This document shows, piece after piece, positions 8,437-16,847 of a DNA stretch of 64,000 nt. Below the pieces are notes generated by a model. The model saw nothing but the letters and a program-made list of their open reading frames with translations. It was not told where the DNA came from and made no database searches. Position numbers and translations under genes: made by a program. The stretch is from Planktophila turicensis (lineage in GTDB: Bacteria; Actinomycetota; Actinomycetes; Nanopelagicales; Nanopelagicaceae). The stretch is from NCBI GenBank assembly GCA_965234405.1, contig OZ248346.1. One strand, given 5' to 3'. Position 1 is the first letter of the stretch; the number at the start of each line of letters is the position of its first letter.

Positions 8437-8670
8437 ATGTCAGTACAGGCTTACATCTTGATTCAAACAGAAGTCGGCAAGGCCTCATCAGTTGCGGCTG
8501 CAATTAAGTCGATCGCTGGAGTCTCACTCGCTGAGGGTGTAACCGGTCCTTACGATGTGATCATGCGCGCTGAAGCTCCATCAATGGAAGAGTTCGGCCG
8601 TGCAATTTTGACCAAAGTTCAAGCAGTGCCAGGTATTACTCGCACGCTTACATGCCCTGTTACTAATTAA
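8437..8670 (+). CDS. Lrp/AsnC ligand-binding (RAM) domain protein, no DNA-binding domain
   Basis: A 77-residue protein made only of the Lrp/AsnC effector domain: YILIQTEVGKA at the start, then GVTGPYDVIMRAEA, the signature region of the RAM fold. There is no helix-turn-helix. Such stand-alone domains are common in actinobacteria and probably sense amino acids or pair with full-length Lrp proteins; the partner is not in this window. AAGAAGGAA precedes the ATG. It is divergent from thiL and its stop lies 4 bases from the ddl stop. Confidence 0.88.
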   Translation: MSVQAYILIQTEVGKASSVAAAIKSIAGVSLAEGVTGPYDVIMRAEAPSMEEFGRAILTKVQAVPGITRTLTCPVTN

Positions 8671-8674
8671 TAAC

Positions 8675-9718
8675 TTAGCTAGGTAATGCACTCTTAAGTA
8701 GGTTGGTAATTACCTCTGAATATTCAACTCCCGTGGCTTGCCACATCTTTGGATACGCCGAAGTTCTCGTAAATCCTGGCATCGTATTAATCTCGTTAAT
8801 AATGATTTCTCCGCTATGAGTGACAAAGAAATCAACGCGCGCTAGACCTTTTGCACCAATCGCCTTGAAAGCGGTGAGTGCATAGCTTCGAATCTTTTCA
8901 ATAATCTCATTGCTAAATGGTGCCGGAATATCAATGCGAGTTGCACCATCGAGATACTTAGCTTGATAGTCATAGAACTCGTACTGAGGATCTATCCACA
9001 CTTTGCCAGGAATTGAAGCTTGCGGATTGCCATCAATTTCAAGCACTGCACATTCAACTTCGGCGCCATCAATTCCACTTTCGATTAATACTTTTGAATC
9101 GAATGAGAGCGCTTCTTCCATTGCAGAAGTGAATGCGTCAATCTCTTTGACTTTAACAGTCCCTCGACTTGAGCCACCACGAGAAGCTTTTACAAAGAGA
9201 GGCATGCCGAGATTTGAAATCGATTTCGTAACCGCGCTGGGGTCGCGCTTCCACTCTGCTTCAGTGACGGTAACGCCAAGTGCGATAGCAATTCCTGCCT
9301 TTTCAAAGAGCAGCTTTGCATCGGACTTATCCATCGCAAGTTCAGAGGCAACCGCACCGCTTCCGACATATGGAATTCCTAGCTGATCGAGATCGCTTTG
9401 AAGTTGTCCATCTTCTCCATATGTACCGTGCAGAACGGAAAAAATCACATCAATTGCAAGATCTTCGCCATCTACAGATAGTCCGTTGGTCCCACGAAGT
9501 ACTTCAGGAAAATTGCCGCTAACTGCTGGAAGATTCTTATTATTGATTGCTAACGGATAATCAATAGGCAGAGCAATCCATTTACCTTCGCGCGTAATGC
9601 CGATGAGGATGGGTTCATATGCAGAGCGATCAATTGCTGAGAGCACGCCACCGGCAGAGAGACATGAAATCTCGTGTTCGCTACCTGGTCCCCCGCATAA
9701 AATTGCAACGCGCATCAT
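8675..9718 (-). CDS. ddl: D-alanine--D-alanine ligase
   Basis: Ddl joins two D-alanines for the peptidoglycan stem peptide. An ATP-grasp protein of 347 residues: N-terminal GGPGSEHEIS, FSVLHGTYGEDG near 95, KASRGGSSRGT near 180, ARVDFF and INEINTMPGFT near the C-terminus. The ATGATG start overlaps the gpsA stop, so the two are likely coupled in a plsC-gpsA-ddl operon, the common actinobacterial arrangement. Confidence 0.96.
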   Translation of the reverse strand: MMRVAILCGGPGSEHEISCLSAGGVLSAIDRSAYEPILIGITREGKWIALPIDYPLAINNKNLPAVSGNFPEVLRGTNGLSVDGEDLAIDVIFSVLHGTYGEDGQLQSDLDQLGIPYVGSGAVASELAMDKSDAKLLFEKAGIAIALGVTVTEAEWKRDPSAVTKSISNLGMPLFVKASRGGSSRGTVKVKEIDAFTSAMEEALSFDSKVLIESGIDGAEVECAVLEIDGNPQASIPGKVWIDPQYEFYDYQAKYLDGATRIDIPAPFSNEIIEKIRSYALTAFKAIGAKGLARVDFFVTHSGEIIINEINTMPGFTRTSAYPKMWQATGVEYSEVITNLLKSALPS

Positions 9719-10716
9719 CGAATGAAGTTTTCTGCCTTAGTGGTGATCTCCATCAATTTCTGAAGTGCGGCCTCAGGCGACAACTGCTCACTCACTATTT
9801 CGCCCACTGCCTCAATGACAGGAACTTCAACCCCTACGCGGTGTGCAATTTCAACAACTGCTCCAGCTGAAGCAACACCTTCGACAGTCTTTGCTACTTC
9901 CTCACGGGCTTTAGCCATCGAACCAGTGCGCCCCACAACTTCACCAAAGGTACGGTTGCGAGATAGCGGAGAGCCGCAACTTGCGACGAGATCTCCCATG
10001 CCAGCAAGACCTGCTGCTGAAAGTGGATCAGAACCGTGGGCTGCGCAGAGTCGAGCAACTTCATTAAGTCCTCGAGTAATCAACATCGCTTGAGTGTTCT
10101 CGCCATAACCCATTCCAATCGAGATTCCTACAGCGAGAGCGATAACGCTCTTGATTGCCCCGGATAGCTCGCAACCCATGACATCAACGGATGTGTAGAC
10201 GCGGTAATACGGAGTACGGAATAAATCGCGAATGGTTTCAGCAAGTTCGGTTGTAGGTGCCGCAGCTACAGCGCCTGCTGGTTGGCGAAGAACGAGTTCG
10301 TCAGCAAGGTTCGGACCTGTAATGATGGCAATCTTGTGGCTGCCGAGTACATCTTCAATGACCTCAGTCATTCGCATCTGCGTGCTGATCTCAATACCTT
10401 TGAGCGTGCTCACGATTGTTGACGTTGGCTTGAAGAATGGCTTCCACTCTTGCAACGTTGTACGAAGTTGCTGGGCAGGAATAGCTAATACATAAGTCTC
10501 AGAAAAGTCGAAAGCCTGCTGAAGATCAGTGGTTGCAGTGAGTGCATGAGGAAGGGTGTGAGCCCCGAGGTATTTGGTATTTGTATGCGAGGTATTTATC
10601 TCAGCAATGACTTCTTCGCTTCTGCCCCACAAGAGAACATCATTTCCAGCATCGCATAAGACCTGCGCCATGGTTGAACCCCAAGCGCCTGCTCCGAATA
10701 CCGTTACTTTGCTCAT
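9715..10716 (-). CDS. gpsA: Glycerol-3-phosphate dehydrogenase [NAD(P)+]
   Basis: GpsA reduces dihydroxyacetone phosphate to sn-glycerol 3-phosphate, the phospholipid backbone. The Rossmann motif GAGAWGSTMA lies at residues 8-17, with KGIE and the substrate-domain motif SGAIKSVIALAVGI further on. 333 residues is standard. It overlaps plsC upstream and ddl downstream by 4 bases each, feeding plsC directly with its substrate precursor. Confidence 0.96.
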   Translation of the reverse strand: MSKVTVFGAGAWGSTMAQVLCDAGNDVLLWGRSEEVIAEINTSHTNTKYLGAHTLPHALTATTDLQQAFDFSETYVLAIPAQQLRTTLQEWKPFFKPTSTIVSTLKGIEISTQMRMTEVIEDVLGSHKIAIITGPNLADELVLRQPAGAVAAAPTTELAETIRDLFRTPYYRVYTSVDVMGCELSGAIKSVIALAVGISIGMGYGENTQAMLITRGLNEVARLCAAHGSDPLSAAGLAGMGDLVASCGSPLSRNRTFGEVVGRTGSMAKAREEVAKTVEGVASAGAVVEIAHRVGVEVPVIEAVGEIVSEQLSPEAALQKLMEITTKAENFIR

Positions 10717-11492
10717 GCTCGCTTCTTCTTGAAGTTTCCTGTACGTGGTAAATCTGATGTGTGCGGGTCAAAGATTACTTCAGGGCGCTTCTCGCCACGA
10801 ATCTCTTCGAGTAAATCAGTAATTGCGCGCATGATTGCAGCAGTTGCTTCGATAAGCGCCTGAGGGTCATCACCTTTACCTTTCCACTTGGAAAGATCTA
10901 CTGGCTTGCCTGCGCGGATAATGATGGTCTTGCGAGGGAAGAGGTTGAGCTTCGTTGTGTAGTTGGGAACGACAAGTTGAGAACCCCACTGCGCAATGGG
11001 AATAACGGGGGTATCAGTTTGAAGTGCGAGACGAGCACAACCCGTCTTTGCGATCATGGGCCACATATCGGGATCACGAGTAAGTGTTCCTTCAGGATAA
11101 ACACCCAACATATGGCCTTGTTCAAGAATGATTTTGGCGTGATCTACAGCTTTCTTTGCATCTGCTGATTCGCGTTCGACAGGAACTTGGCCCGCAGCCA
11201 AGATGATTTTGCCAATGATTGGAACTTTAAAGACGCCCGCTTTGCCTAAGTATCTCGGTGCACGGCCATTGCGAAAGAGAAAGTGTGTAAAGACGAGCAC
11301 ATCGAGATATGACATGTGATTGCTTGCCACAATGACGCGACCCTTGGACGGAATATTTTCAGCGCCCTTCCAATCACGACTCATAAAGAGATTGAAGATT
11401 GGAATGATGAGATTTGCGCAGATTTTGAAGGTGAGGTTTGTGCCAAGCGGATACCCGCGAGGCGGCTCGTAGCGAACCTTGAACTGCGACAT
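10713..11492 (-). CDS. plsC: 1-acyl-sn-glycerol-3-phosphate acyltransferase
   Basis: Acyltransferase of phosphatidic acid synthesis at the membrane. The catalytic HX4D motif is NHMSYLD (about residue 59), with a later YPEGTLTRD motif for substrate binding. I chose ATG at 11492 (MSQFKVRYE), which has AGGA 8 bases upstream; in-frame codons further up run into the hupB terminator. A basic C-terminal tail (FKKKRA) is visible. It heads plsC-gpsA-ddl. Confidence 0.93.
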   Translation of the reverse strand: MSQFKVRYEPPRGYPLGTNLTFKICANLIIPIFNLFMSRDWKGAENIPSKGRVIVASNHMSYLDVLVFTHFLFRNGRAPRYLGKAGVFKVPIIGKIILAAGQVPVERESADAKKAVDHAKIILEQGHMLGVYPEGTLTRDPDMWPMIAKTGCARLALQTDTPVIPIAQWGSQLVVPNYTTKLNLFPRKTIIIRAGKPVDLSKWKGKGDDPQALIEATAAIMRAITDLLEEIRGEKRPEVIFDPHTSDLPRTGNFKKKRA

Positions 11493-11510
11493 AGTTGAAA
11501 TCCTAACCAT

Positions 11511-11549
11511 AAAAAAACTGAGGCCGCACATTGTGCGACCTCAGTTTTA
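11511..11549 (-). terminator. Intrinsic terminator of hupB
   Basis: A long stem (AAACTGAGG and CGCACA paired with TGTGCG and CCTCAGTTT, one mismatch) is followed on the minus strand by seven T residues. It lies 22 bases after the hupB stop and just before plsC; the T-rich flanks on both sides could let it work in either direction. Confidence 0.88.
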
Positions 11550-11570
11550 TAGAAGTTTGAGAAAGAAGAA

Positions 11571-12041
11571 TTAACGCTTCTTTGCAGCCTTCTTAACTAC
11601 CTTCTTAGCTGCTGGCTTCTTCTTTGCTGGAGCCTTCTTAGCAACCTTCTTTGCAGCTGTCTTCTTCTTTGCTGGAGCCTTCTTAGCTGCCTTCTTCGCA
11701 GCTGGCTTTACAGCAGCCTTTGGAGCTGGCTTTACTTCTGGCTTTGGTGCTGGGCCGAGCTTGCGATCGCCAGCGATAACTTCCTTGAGTGCCTTTGCAG
11801 GGAGGAAGCGAGCCTTCTTTGAAGCCTTGATCTTGATTGTCTCGCCAGTGAATGGGTTACGTCCCATACGTGCCTTGCGGTCAACCTTCTTGAACTTACC
11901 GAAGTCGTTGATCATGACATCGTTTCCAGCTGACATGTTACGAACGATTGTGTCAAAAACGATATCTACAGCGTGAGCTGCTTCTTTCTTGCTGCCGTTG
12001 AAGTGTGGGGCCAACGCAGCGATGAACTGGGCCTTATTCAT
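11571..12041 (-). CDS. hupB: Nucleoid protein HU with lysine-rich C-terminal tail
   Basis: HU bends and compacts DNA. Residues 1-90 are the HU fold (MNKAQFIAAL, GRNPFTGETIKI). After residue about 95 comes a Pro/Ala/Lys tail with PAKKK and AAKK repeats, as in the mycobacterial/streptomycete HupB/HupS proteins, where the tail adds DNA-binding and histone-like behaviour. Total 156 residues. A 26-base stretch repeats exactly with a 45-base period in the tail. AGGGGA precedes the ATG. The gene is single, with a long AT-rich leader and a strong terminator. Confidence 0.96.
   Translation of the reverse strand: MNKAQFIAALAPHFNGSKKEAAHAVDIVFDTIVRNMSAGNDVMINDFGKFKKVDRKARMGRNPFTGETIKIKASKKARFLPAKALKEVIAGDRKLGPAPKPEVKPAPKAAVKPAAKKAAKKAPAKKKTAAKKVAKKAPAKKKPAAKKVVKKAAKKR
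11617..11687 (-). repeat. 45-base-period direct repeat in the HU tail
   Basis: An identical 26-base segment occurs at 11617-11642 and 11662-11687, encoding two copies of a KAPAKKK unit 15 residues apart. It is a likely site of tail-length variation by slippage or recombination. Confidence 0.85.
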
Positions 12042-12233
12042 GGATTTCCCCTAAGTTTTACGCGTAAATAATTAAGCTTTTGCTTAACTGCGTAAAACTT
12101 AAACCTATTTGTAGGGTGAGAGCGTTATTGACGCGTGCGTGTCGCAAGTAAATATTTTGCGAAAATTCAACTTTTTATGCGTAAAAAACTCTCATTCTGA
12201 AGTTGAGACTTTTACACAATCAACTCACCCTAG
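12042..12233 (-). promoter_or_regulatory. AT-rich hupB leader with nested inverted repeats
   Basis: No gene is seen here. The stretch holds a perfect 12-base palindrome TTTACGCGTAAA (12057-12068), a TTAAGC-AAAA-GCTTAA inverted repeat next to it, three copies of TTTACGC on the minus strand, and a 9-base inverted pair TAGGGTGAG (12112-12120) / CTCACCCTA (12224-12232). It probably carries the hupB promoter, but I cannot name a -10 or -35 with confidence. Confidence 0.45.
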
Positions 12234-12262
12234 ATAAAAAACCAGCGATTTACGCTCGTTTT
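12234..12262 (-). terminator. Intrinsic terminator of leuD
   Basis: On the minus strand AACGAGCG and CGCTGGTT pair (one mismatch) around a short loop and are followed by TTTTTT. It begins a few bases after the leuD stop and separates leuCD from hupB. Confidence 0.75.
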
Positions 12263-12268
12263 CAGTGG

Positions 12269-12868
12269 CTAGATGCGAATCGGAAGTGTTGTTGGCTTAT
12301 ATGAAGCGCGCTTTGCTTCAAATGCATCGATGGAATCGGTGTGTTTCAAGGTTAATCCGATGTCATCAAGACCTTCCATTAAACGCCAACGGGTGTAATC
12401 GTCGAGTTCGAATGGAACGGTGACATCGTTATAGGAAACGGTGCGAGTATCGAGATCCACAGTGATTTCAGTGCTTGGGGTGGCTTCGATTGCCTGCCAG
12501 ATAGCTTCGACAGATTCCAGAGGCAAGATCACAGTAAGCAGCCCGCCCTTGAGTGAGTTGCCGCGGAATATGTCTGCAAAGCGGCTTGAGATAACTACCT
12601 TGAAGCCGTAGTTCTGCAGCGCCCACACTGCGTGCTCGCGTGATGAACCAGTTCCGAATTCAGGTCCTGCAACAAGAACTGTTCCGTTCTTGTACTCATC
12701 CTTATTGAGGACGAATTCAGGATCGTTGCGCCAAGCTGAGAAGAGGCCATCTTCAAAGCCGCTACGGGTAACGCGCTTGAGATAAACGGCAGGAATGATC
12801 TGGTCGGTATCAACATTGCTGCGACGAAGAGGGACTCCGGTGCCAGTGTGTTTAATGAATTTTTCCAT
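12269..12868 (-). CDS. leuD: 3-isopropylmalate dehydratase small subunit
   Basis: LeuD is the swivelling subunit of isopropylmalate isomerase in leucine synthesis. It starts MEKFIKHTG and carries GPEFGTGSSREHA (about residue 70), the aconitase-swivel signature. I chose the second ATG (12868): GAGAGG lies 9 bases before it but only 3 before the ATG at 12874. It follows leuC by 15 bases and ends at a terminator. Confidence 0.95.
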   Translation of the reverse strand: MEKFIKHTGTGVPLRRSNVDTDQIIPAVYLKRVTRSGFEDGLFSAWRNDPEFVLNKDEYKNGTVLVAGPEFGTGSSREHAVWALQNYGFKVVISSRFADIFRGNSLKGGLLTVILPLESVEAIWQAIEATPSTEITVDLDTRTVSYNDVTVPFELDDYTRWRLMEGLDDIGLTLKHTDSIDAFEAKRASYKPTTLPIRI

Positions 12869-12883
12869 TGTCATATACCTCTC

Positions 12884-14275
12884 TTACAAATCTGCCGGTG
12901 ATGAAAGTGTTCCGCGGATTGCTGTTGCTGCTGCAACGAGCGGGCTGACGAGGTGTGTACGTCCACCCTTTCCTTGGCGACCTTCGAAGTTACGGTTTGA
13001 AGTAGATGCAGAACGTTCGCCAACTGCTAGTTGGTCTGGGTTCATTCCAAGACACATAGAGCAGCCAGCATTACGCCATTCTGCGCCGAAATCGATAAAG
13101 ACCTTATCGAGGCCTTCCTTCATCGCTTGCTGACGAACGCGCTCTGAACCAGGCACTACAAGCATGCGAAGTTTTGGTGCAATCTTCTTGCCTTCAATAA
13201 CCGAAGCTGCTGCACGAAGATCTTCGATGCGACCGTTGGTGCATGAACCCAAGAAAACAGTGTCAATAGCTATCTTCTTCAGCGGTGTTCCAGCAGTAAG
13301 TCCCATGTACTCAAGTGCGCGCTCTGCTGCACCACGCTCTTCTGAATCCATAATATCTGCAGGATTTGGAACAGATGCGTTCAGTGGCAAACCTTGTCCT
13401 GGGTTAGTTCCCCATGTAACAAATGGCTCGAGCGTGTTGGCATCAAGGTTGATTTCAACGTCGAACTTGGCATCAGCGTCTGTGAAGAGTGTCTCCCAAT
13501 AAGCCTGTGCAGCTGCAAAATCTTCAGGTGCATGTGGCTTGCCCTTGATGTAATCAAATGTCTTCTGATCAGGTGCGATTAGTCCTGCACGTGCGCCTGC
13601 TTCGATAGACATGTTGCAGACTGTCATGCGCCCTTCCATCGAAAGTTCGCGAATTGCTGAACCGCGATATTCAATGATGTAGCCCTGTCCCCCACCAGTA
13701 CCGATTTGAGCGATGATGGCAAGGATGATGTCCTTTGCAGTGACGCCTGGCTTCAATGAACCTTCGACATTAATTGCCATTGTCTTTGGACGACGTGATG
13801 GAAGAGTCTGAGTAGCAAGAACGTGTTCAACTTCTGAAGTTCCGATACCGAAGGCGATTGCGCCAAATGCGCCATGTGTAGATGTATGTGAATCGCCGCA
13901 AACAATTGTCATACCTGGCTGCGTGATACCAAGCTGTGGTCCAACAACGTGCACAACGCCCTGGTCAGCGTCTCCTAATGAGTGGATACGAACACCGAAC
14001 TCTTTTGCATTGTTGCGAAGTGTGTCGATCTGAAGCTTTGAAACTGGATCTGCAATCGGCTTCAAGATATCGAGCGTTGGTGTGTTGTGATCTTCTGTTG
14101 CAATAGTTAAATCAGGGCGACGTACCTTGCGACCCGCAAGACGCAATCCATCGAATGCCTGCGCACTTGTTACTTCGTGTACGAGTTGTAGATCGATGTA
14201 AAGAAGATCTGGCTCTCCCTCGGCCTGTCGAACGATGTGGTCATCCCAAATCTTCTCGGCTAGCGTCTTACCCAT
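12884..14275 (-). CDS. leuC: 3-isopropylmalate dehydratase large subunit
   Basis: LeuC carries the 4Fe-4S cluster of isopropylmalate isomerase. HLVSP-type and CGDSHTSTHGAFG motifs are present, with cluster cysteines in FLGSCTNGR and CSMCLGMN. 463 residues, full length. GGAG about 11 bases before the ATG is the ribosome site. It is divergent from ltbR across a 67-base gap holding a likely operator, so LtbR control of leuCD is probable. Confidence 0.97.
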   Translation of the reverse strand: MGKTLAEKIWDDHIVRQAEGEPDLLYIDLQLVHEVTSAQAFDGLRLAGRKVRRPDLTIATEDHNTPTLDILKPIADPVSKLQIDTLRNNAKEFGVRIHSLGDADQGVVHVVGPQLGITQPGMTIVCGDSHTSTHGAFGAIAFGIGTSEVEHVLATQTLPSRRPKTMAINVEGSLKPGVTAKDIILAIIAQIGTGGGQGYIIEYRGSAIRELSMEGRMTVCNMSIEAGARAGLIAPDQKTFDYIKGKPHAPEDFAAAQAYWETLFTDADAKFDVEINLDANTLEPFVTWGTNPGQGLPLNASVPNPADIMDSEERGAAERALEYMGLTAGTPLKKIAIDTVFLGSCTNGRIEDLRAAASVIEGKKIAPKLRMLVVPGSERVRQQAMKEGLDKVFIDFGAEWRNAGCSMCLGMNPDQLAVGERSASTSNRNFEGRQGKGGRTHLVSPLVAAATAIRGTLSSPADL

Positions 14276-14309
14276 CAGCTGTTGTGCTCCTTTAGAACTC
14301 GTATATTTT

Positions 14310-14330
14310 GCATCTCAGTAAGTGGGATGC
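14310..14330 (+). promoter_or_regulatory. Candidate LtbR operator between leuC and ltbR
   Basis: GCATCTC-N7-GGGATGC is an inverted repeat with one mismatched pair. It lies just upstream of the ltbR -10 and within the leuC promoter region, where an autoregulatory IclR-type protein would be expected to bind. Confidence 0.5.
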
Positions 14331-14336
14331 TAATAT
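14331..14336 (+). promoter_or_regulatory. Leaderless -10 element for ltbR
   Basis: TAATAT, 6 bases before the GTG start of ltbR and with no Shine-Dalgarno, points to a transcript starting at the start codon. Confidence 0.6.
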
Positions 14337-14342
14337 CAATCC

Positions 14343-15062
14343 GTGGATAAGAAGAATAGCGGAGTCGGCGTTCTAGACAAAGCTGTAGGCATCTTGGCGA
14401 CGCTCGAATCAGGGCCTCATTCGCTGGCAGAGCTTGTTGCAGCTACCGGAATTGCCCGCCCTACCGCTCACCGCCTAGCGGTCGCGCTCGAGTTCCACCG
14501 TCTTGTTGCTCGTGATCTCAACGGTCGCTTCATCTTGGGTCCACGTTCTGCCGAACTCGCAGCCGCTGCTGGTGAAGATCGCCTTATAGCAGCTGCTGCC
14601 CCAGCGTTAGCAGCGTTGCGCGATGCCACTGGTGAATCTGCACAGTTATATCGCCGCCAAGGAGATATCCGTATCTGCGTCGCGGTTGCTGAACGTCTTT
14701 CAGGTCTGCGCGACTCTGTTCCGGTTGGTGCCTCTCTTACGATGCAAGCAGGATCTGCTGCACAAATTTTGATGGCTTGGGAAGACTCAGAGAAGATTCA
14801 TCGCGGCCTTAAGAATGCGCGTTACACAGCAGCACACTTGGCTGCAGATCGTCGTCGCGGTTGGGCGCAATCAGTTGGAGAACGCGAAGCAGGCGTTGCT
14901 TCAGTTTCTGCTCCAGTGCGCGGTCCTAATGGAAAAGTAATCGCCGCAGTTTCAATTAGCGGACCTATCGAGCGTTTAGGTCGTCAACCTGGTCGATTGC
15001 ATGCAGCAGCTGTTGTGGCAACTGCAGAGCGCCTTACAGAGCACCTAAAACAAGGCAAGTAA
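14343..15062 (+). CDS. ltbR: IclR-family regulator of leucine synthesis (LtbR/NdgR type)
   Basis: A 239-residue IclR-type transcription factor: winged helix-turn-helix at about residues 10-65 (HSLAELVAATGIARPTAHRL) and a GAF-like effector domain with AAVSISGP near the C-terminus. In Corynebacterium and Streptomyces the gene divergent from leuCD (LtbR, NdgR) controls leucine and other amino acid genes; the same arrangement here supports the name. GTG start at 14343 is probably leaderless. Confidence 0.88.
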   Translation: MDKKNSGVGVLDKAVGILATLESGPHSLAELVAATGIARPTAHRLAVALEFHRLVARDLNGRFILGPRSAELAAAAGEDRLIAAAAPALAALRDATGESAQLYRRQGDIRICVAVAERLSGLRDSVPVGASLTMQAGSAAQILMAWEDSEKIHRGLKNARYTAAHLAADRRRGWAQSVGEREAGVASVSAPVRGPNGKVIAAVSISGPIERLGRQPGRLHAAAVVATAERLTEHLKQGK

Positions 15063-15078
15063 GAAGCAGGGTAAGTAG

Positions 15079-15501
15079 TTAGTTACCTGCAAGATCGAGT
15101 TCGCGAAGAACTCGAGAGATGATTGTGAAGTTAAATCCCTTACGCGCTAAGAGCGATTGAATTCGGCGAATCTGCACATCGGGTTCAAGTCGTGACATGG
15201 TGTTGTACTTCTTAAAACCTAAATCAAATGCCACTCGGTATTCAGATTCATCGTCGATACCATCGAGAGCCTCATCAATCTGCTCTTGAGTAACGCCCTT
15301 CTGACGAAGTTCACCGGCGATGATGCGCTTCGATAGCTTCTTATGTGAGTGGCGTGAAGTTGCCCAAGCGGATGCGAATTCACGATCATTGACGAGGCCA
15401 GTCTCTTGGAGACGGAAGACGACTGCTTGCGCCACATCATCTTCTACGCCACGGGTCTTAAGGTGAGCGAGAAGCTCGCCCTTACTTTTCGCTCTAGCCA
15501 C
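15079..15501 (-). CDS. recX: RecA regulatory protein RecX
   Basis: RecX binds RecA filaments and limits their activity. Three-helix repeats typical of the family are visible (VAQAVVFRLQETGLVNDREFA, KGVTQEQIDEAL). The GTG at 15501 gives 140 residues, but the reading frame continues upstream with a RecX-like segment (SDPYEVAHTIALNALV) and the only possible start codons there are CTG at 15579 or ATT just after the recA stop. The true protein may be about 166 residues with a non-standard start coupled to recA. Confidence 0.9.
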   Translation of the reverse strand: MARAKSKGELLAHLKTRGVEDDVAQAVVFRLQETGLVNDREFASAWATSRHSHKKLSKRIIAGELRQKGVTQEQIDEALDGIDDESEYRVAFDLGFKKYNTMSRLEPDVQIRRIQSLLARKGFNFTIISRVLRELDLAGN

Positions 15502-15584
15502 AAGTGCATTGAGTGCAATTGTGTGAGCTACTTCGTAAGGGTCGGAGCCCTCACCACGTTCAACCTTTGCAAATTGCAGTGAAA

Positions 15585-16664
15585 TTAGAAATCAACCTCT
15601 GCTGCTGCTTCATCGATCTCTGCGATCAACGCTGCATCTACCTCGACAGGTACGAAGCTTGCGCGAATCTTAGATTCGATCTCGTTTGCGAGATCTGGAT
15701 TGTCGATGAGGAATGCGCGTGAATTTTCCTTACCTTGGCCGAGTTGATCAGCTTCGTAGGTGTACCAAGCGCCAGATTTCTTAACGATACCGAGCTCGAC
15801 GCCCATATCGAGAAGTGAACCTTCGCGAGAGATTCCAACGCCGTAGATGATGTCGAACTCTGCCTGCTTAAATGGTGGAGCCATCTTGTTCTTGACAACC
15901 TTGACGCGTGTGCGGTTACCGACAGATTCGGTGCCATCCTTCAGCGTTTCGATGCGACGGATATCGAGGCGAACAGATGCATAGAACTTGAGCGCCTTTC
16001 CACCTGTTGTTGTTTCAGGAGATCCGAAGAAGACGCCAATCTTTTCGCGGAGCTGGTTGATAAAGATTGCTGTTGTCTTTGATTGGTGAAGTGCGCCAGT
16101 GATCTTACGAAGCGCTTGAGACATAAGGCGTGCCTGTAGACCCATATGTGAGTCACCCATCTCGCCTTCAATTTCTGCACGTGGAACGAGAGCTGCAACT
16201 GAGTCAACGACAACGAGATCGAGAGCACCAGAGCGAATCAACATATCCATGATCTCGAGAGCTTGTTCGCCAGTATCTGGTTGTGACACAAGGAGCGCAT
16301 CGATATCGACCCCGAGCTTCTTTGCATACTCTGCATCGAATGCGTGTTCAGCATCGATAAATGCGCAGATACCGCCAGCCTTCTGTGCATTAGCAATTGC
16401 GTGCAGTGTAAGAGTTGTCTTACCTGAAGATTCAGGTCCATAAATCTCAATGATGCGGCCACGTGGTAGGCCACCAATTCCGAGAGCGACATCGAGTGCG
16501 ACAGAACCGGTTGGAATAACCTCGATTACTTGTGCTTGTCGATCTGACATCTTCATTACTGAGCCCTTACCAAACTGTCGTTCGATTTGAGCAAGCGCGG
16601 TATCTAACGCCTTTTGGCGATCAGATGTAACTTTTTCTTCAGGCTTTGATTTTTCAGCAGCCAT
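15585..16664 (-). CDS. recA: Recombinase RecA
   Basis: RecA performs strand exchange and activates LexA cleavage. Walker A GPESSGKTTL lies near residue 75, with the L2-loop region FGSPETTTGGKALKFYASVRLDIRR typical of the family shown by FGSPETTTGG. No intein is present. I chose ATG at 16664 (MAAEKSKPEE): GGAGATAACA precedes it. The 5' leader is long, about 190 bases if the RecA-NDp promoter upstream is used. recX follows closely. Confidence 0.98.
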   Translation of the reverse strand: MAAEKSKPEEKVTSDRQKALDTALAQIERQFGKGSVMKMSDRQAQVIEVIPTGSVALDVALGIGGLPRGRIIEIYGPESSGKTTLTLHAIANAQKAGGICAFIDAEHAFDAEYAKKLGVDIDALLVSQPDTGEQALEIMDMLIRSGALDLVVVDSVAALVPRAEIEGEMGDSHMGLQARLMSQALRKITGALHQSKTTAIFINQLREKIGVFFGSPETTTGGKALKFYASVRLDIRRIETLKDGTESVGNRTRVKVVKNKMAPPFKQAEFDIIYGVGISREGSLLDMGVELGIVKKSGAWYTYEADQLGQGKENSRAFLIDNPDLANEIESKIRASFVPVEVDAALIAEIDEAAAEVDF

Positions 16665-16666
16665 TG

Positions 16667-16786
16667 TTATCTCCATTTCATCTCGAACGTCTGCGAGCGC
16701 AGCCGTTGGTATTCGGCCCAGAAGGTACGGAAATTCTCTGCGACGGCCCTCGCGTTATAGAGACGCTGTGGGCGGAGGCTGAGCAC
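16667..16786 (-). CDS. Possible 39-residue leader peptide upstream of recA
   Basis: A GTG-started reading frame in the recA leader ends with TAA two bases before the recA ATG. The predicted peptide is arginine- and aromatic-rich (for example FWAEYQRLRSQ), so it could be an amphipathic helix. Codons end mostly in G or C, unlike most genes here but like yaaA next door. No clear Shine-Dalgarno is visible. It may be a coupling peptide or chance. Confidence 0.3.
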   Translation of the reverse strand: MLSLRPQRLYNARAVAENFRTFWAEYQRLRSQTFEMKWR

Positions 16787-16847
16787 CGCTCTGGTTGATC
16801 AGGCCACTTTTGATGGCCTTATTACTTTCGTAATGGCTAAAGGGTAT

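Noticed and set aside
16680..16697. Second SOS-like half site (TCGAAC) just upstream of recA
   Set aside because: Only one half fits; the other arm matches the consensus at about two of six positions.
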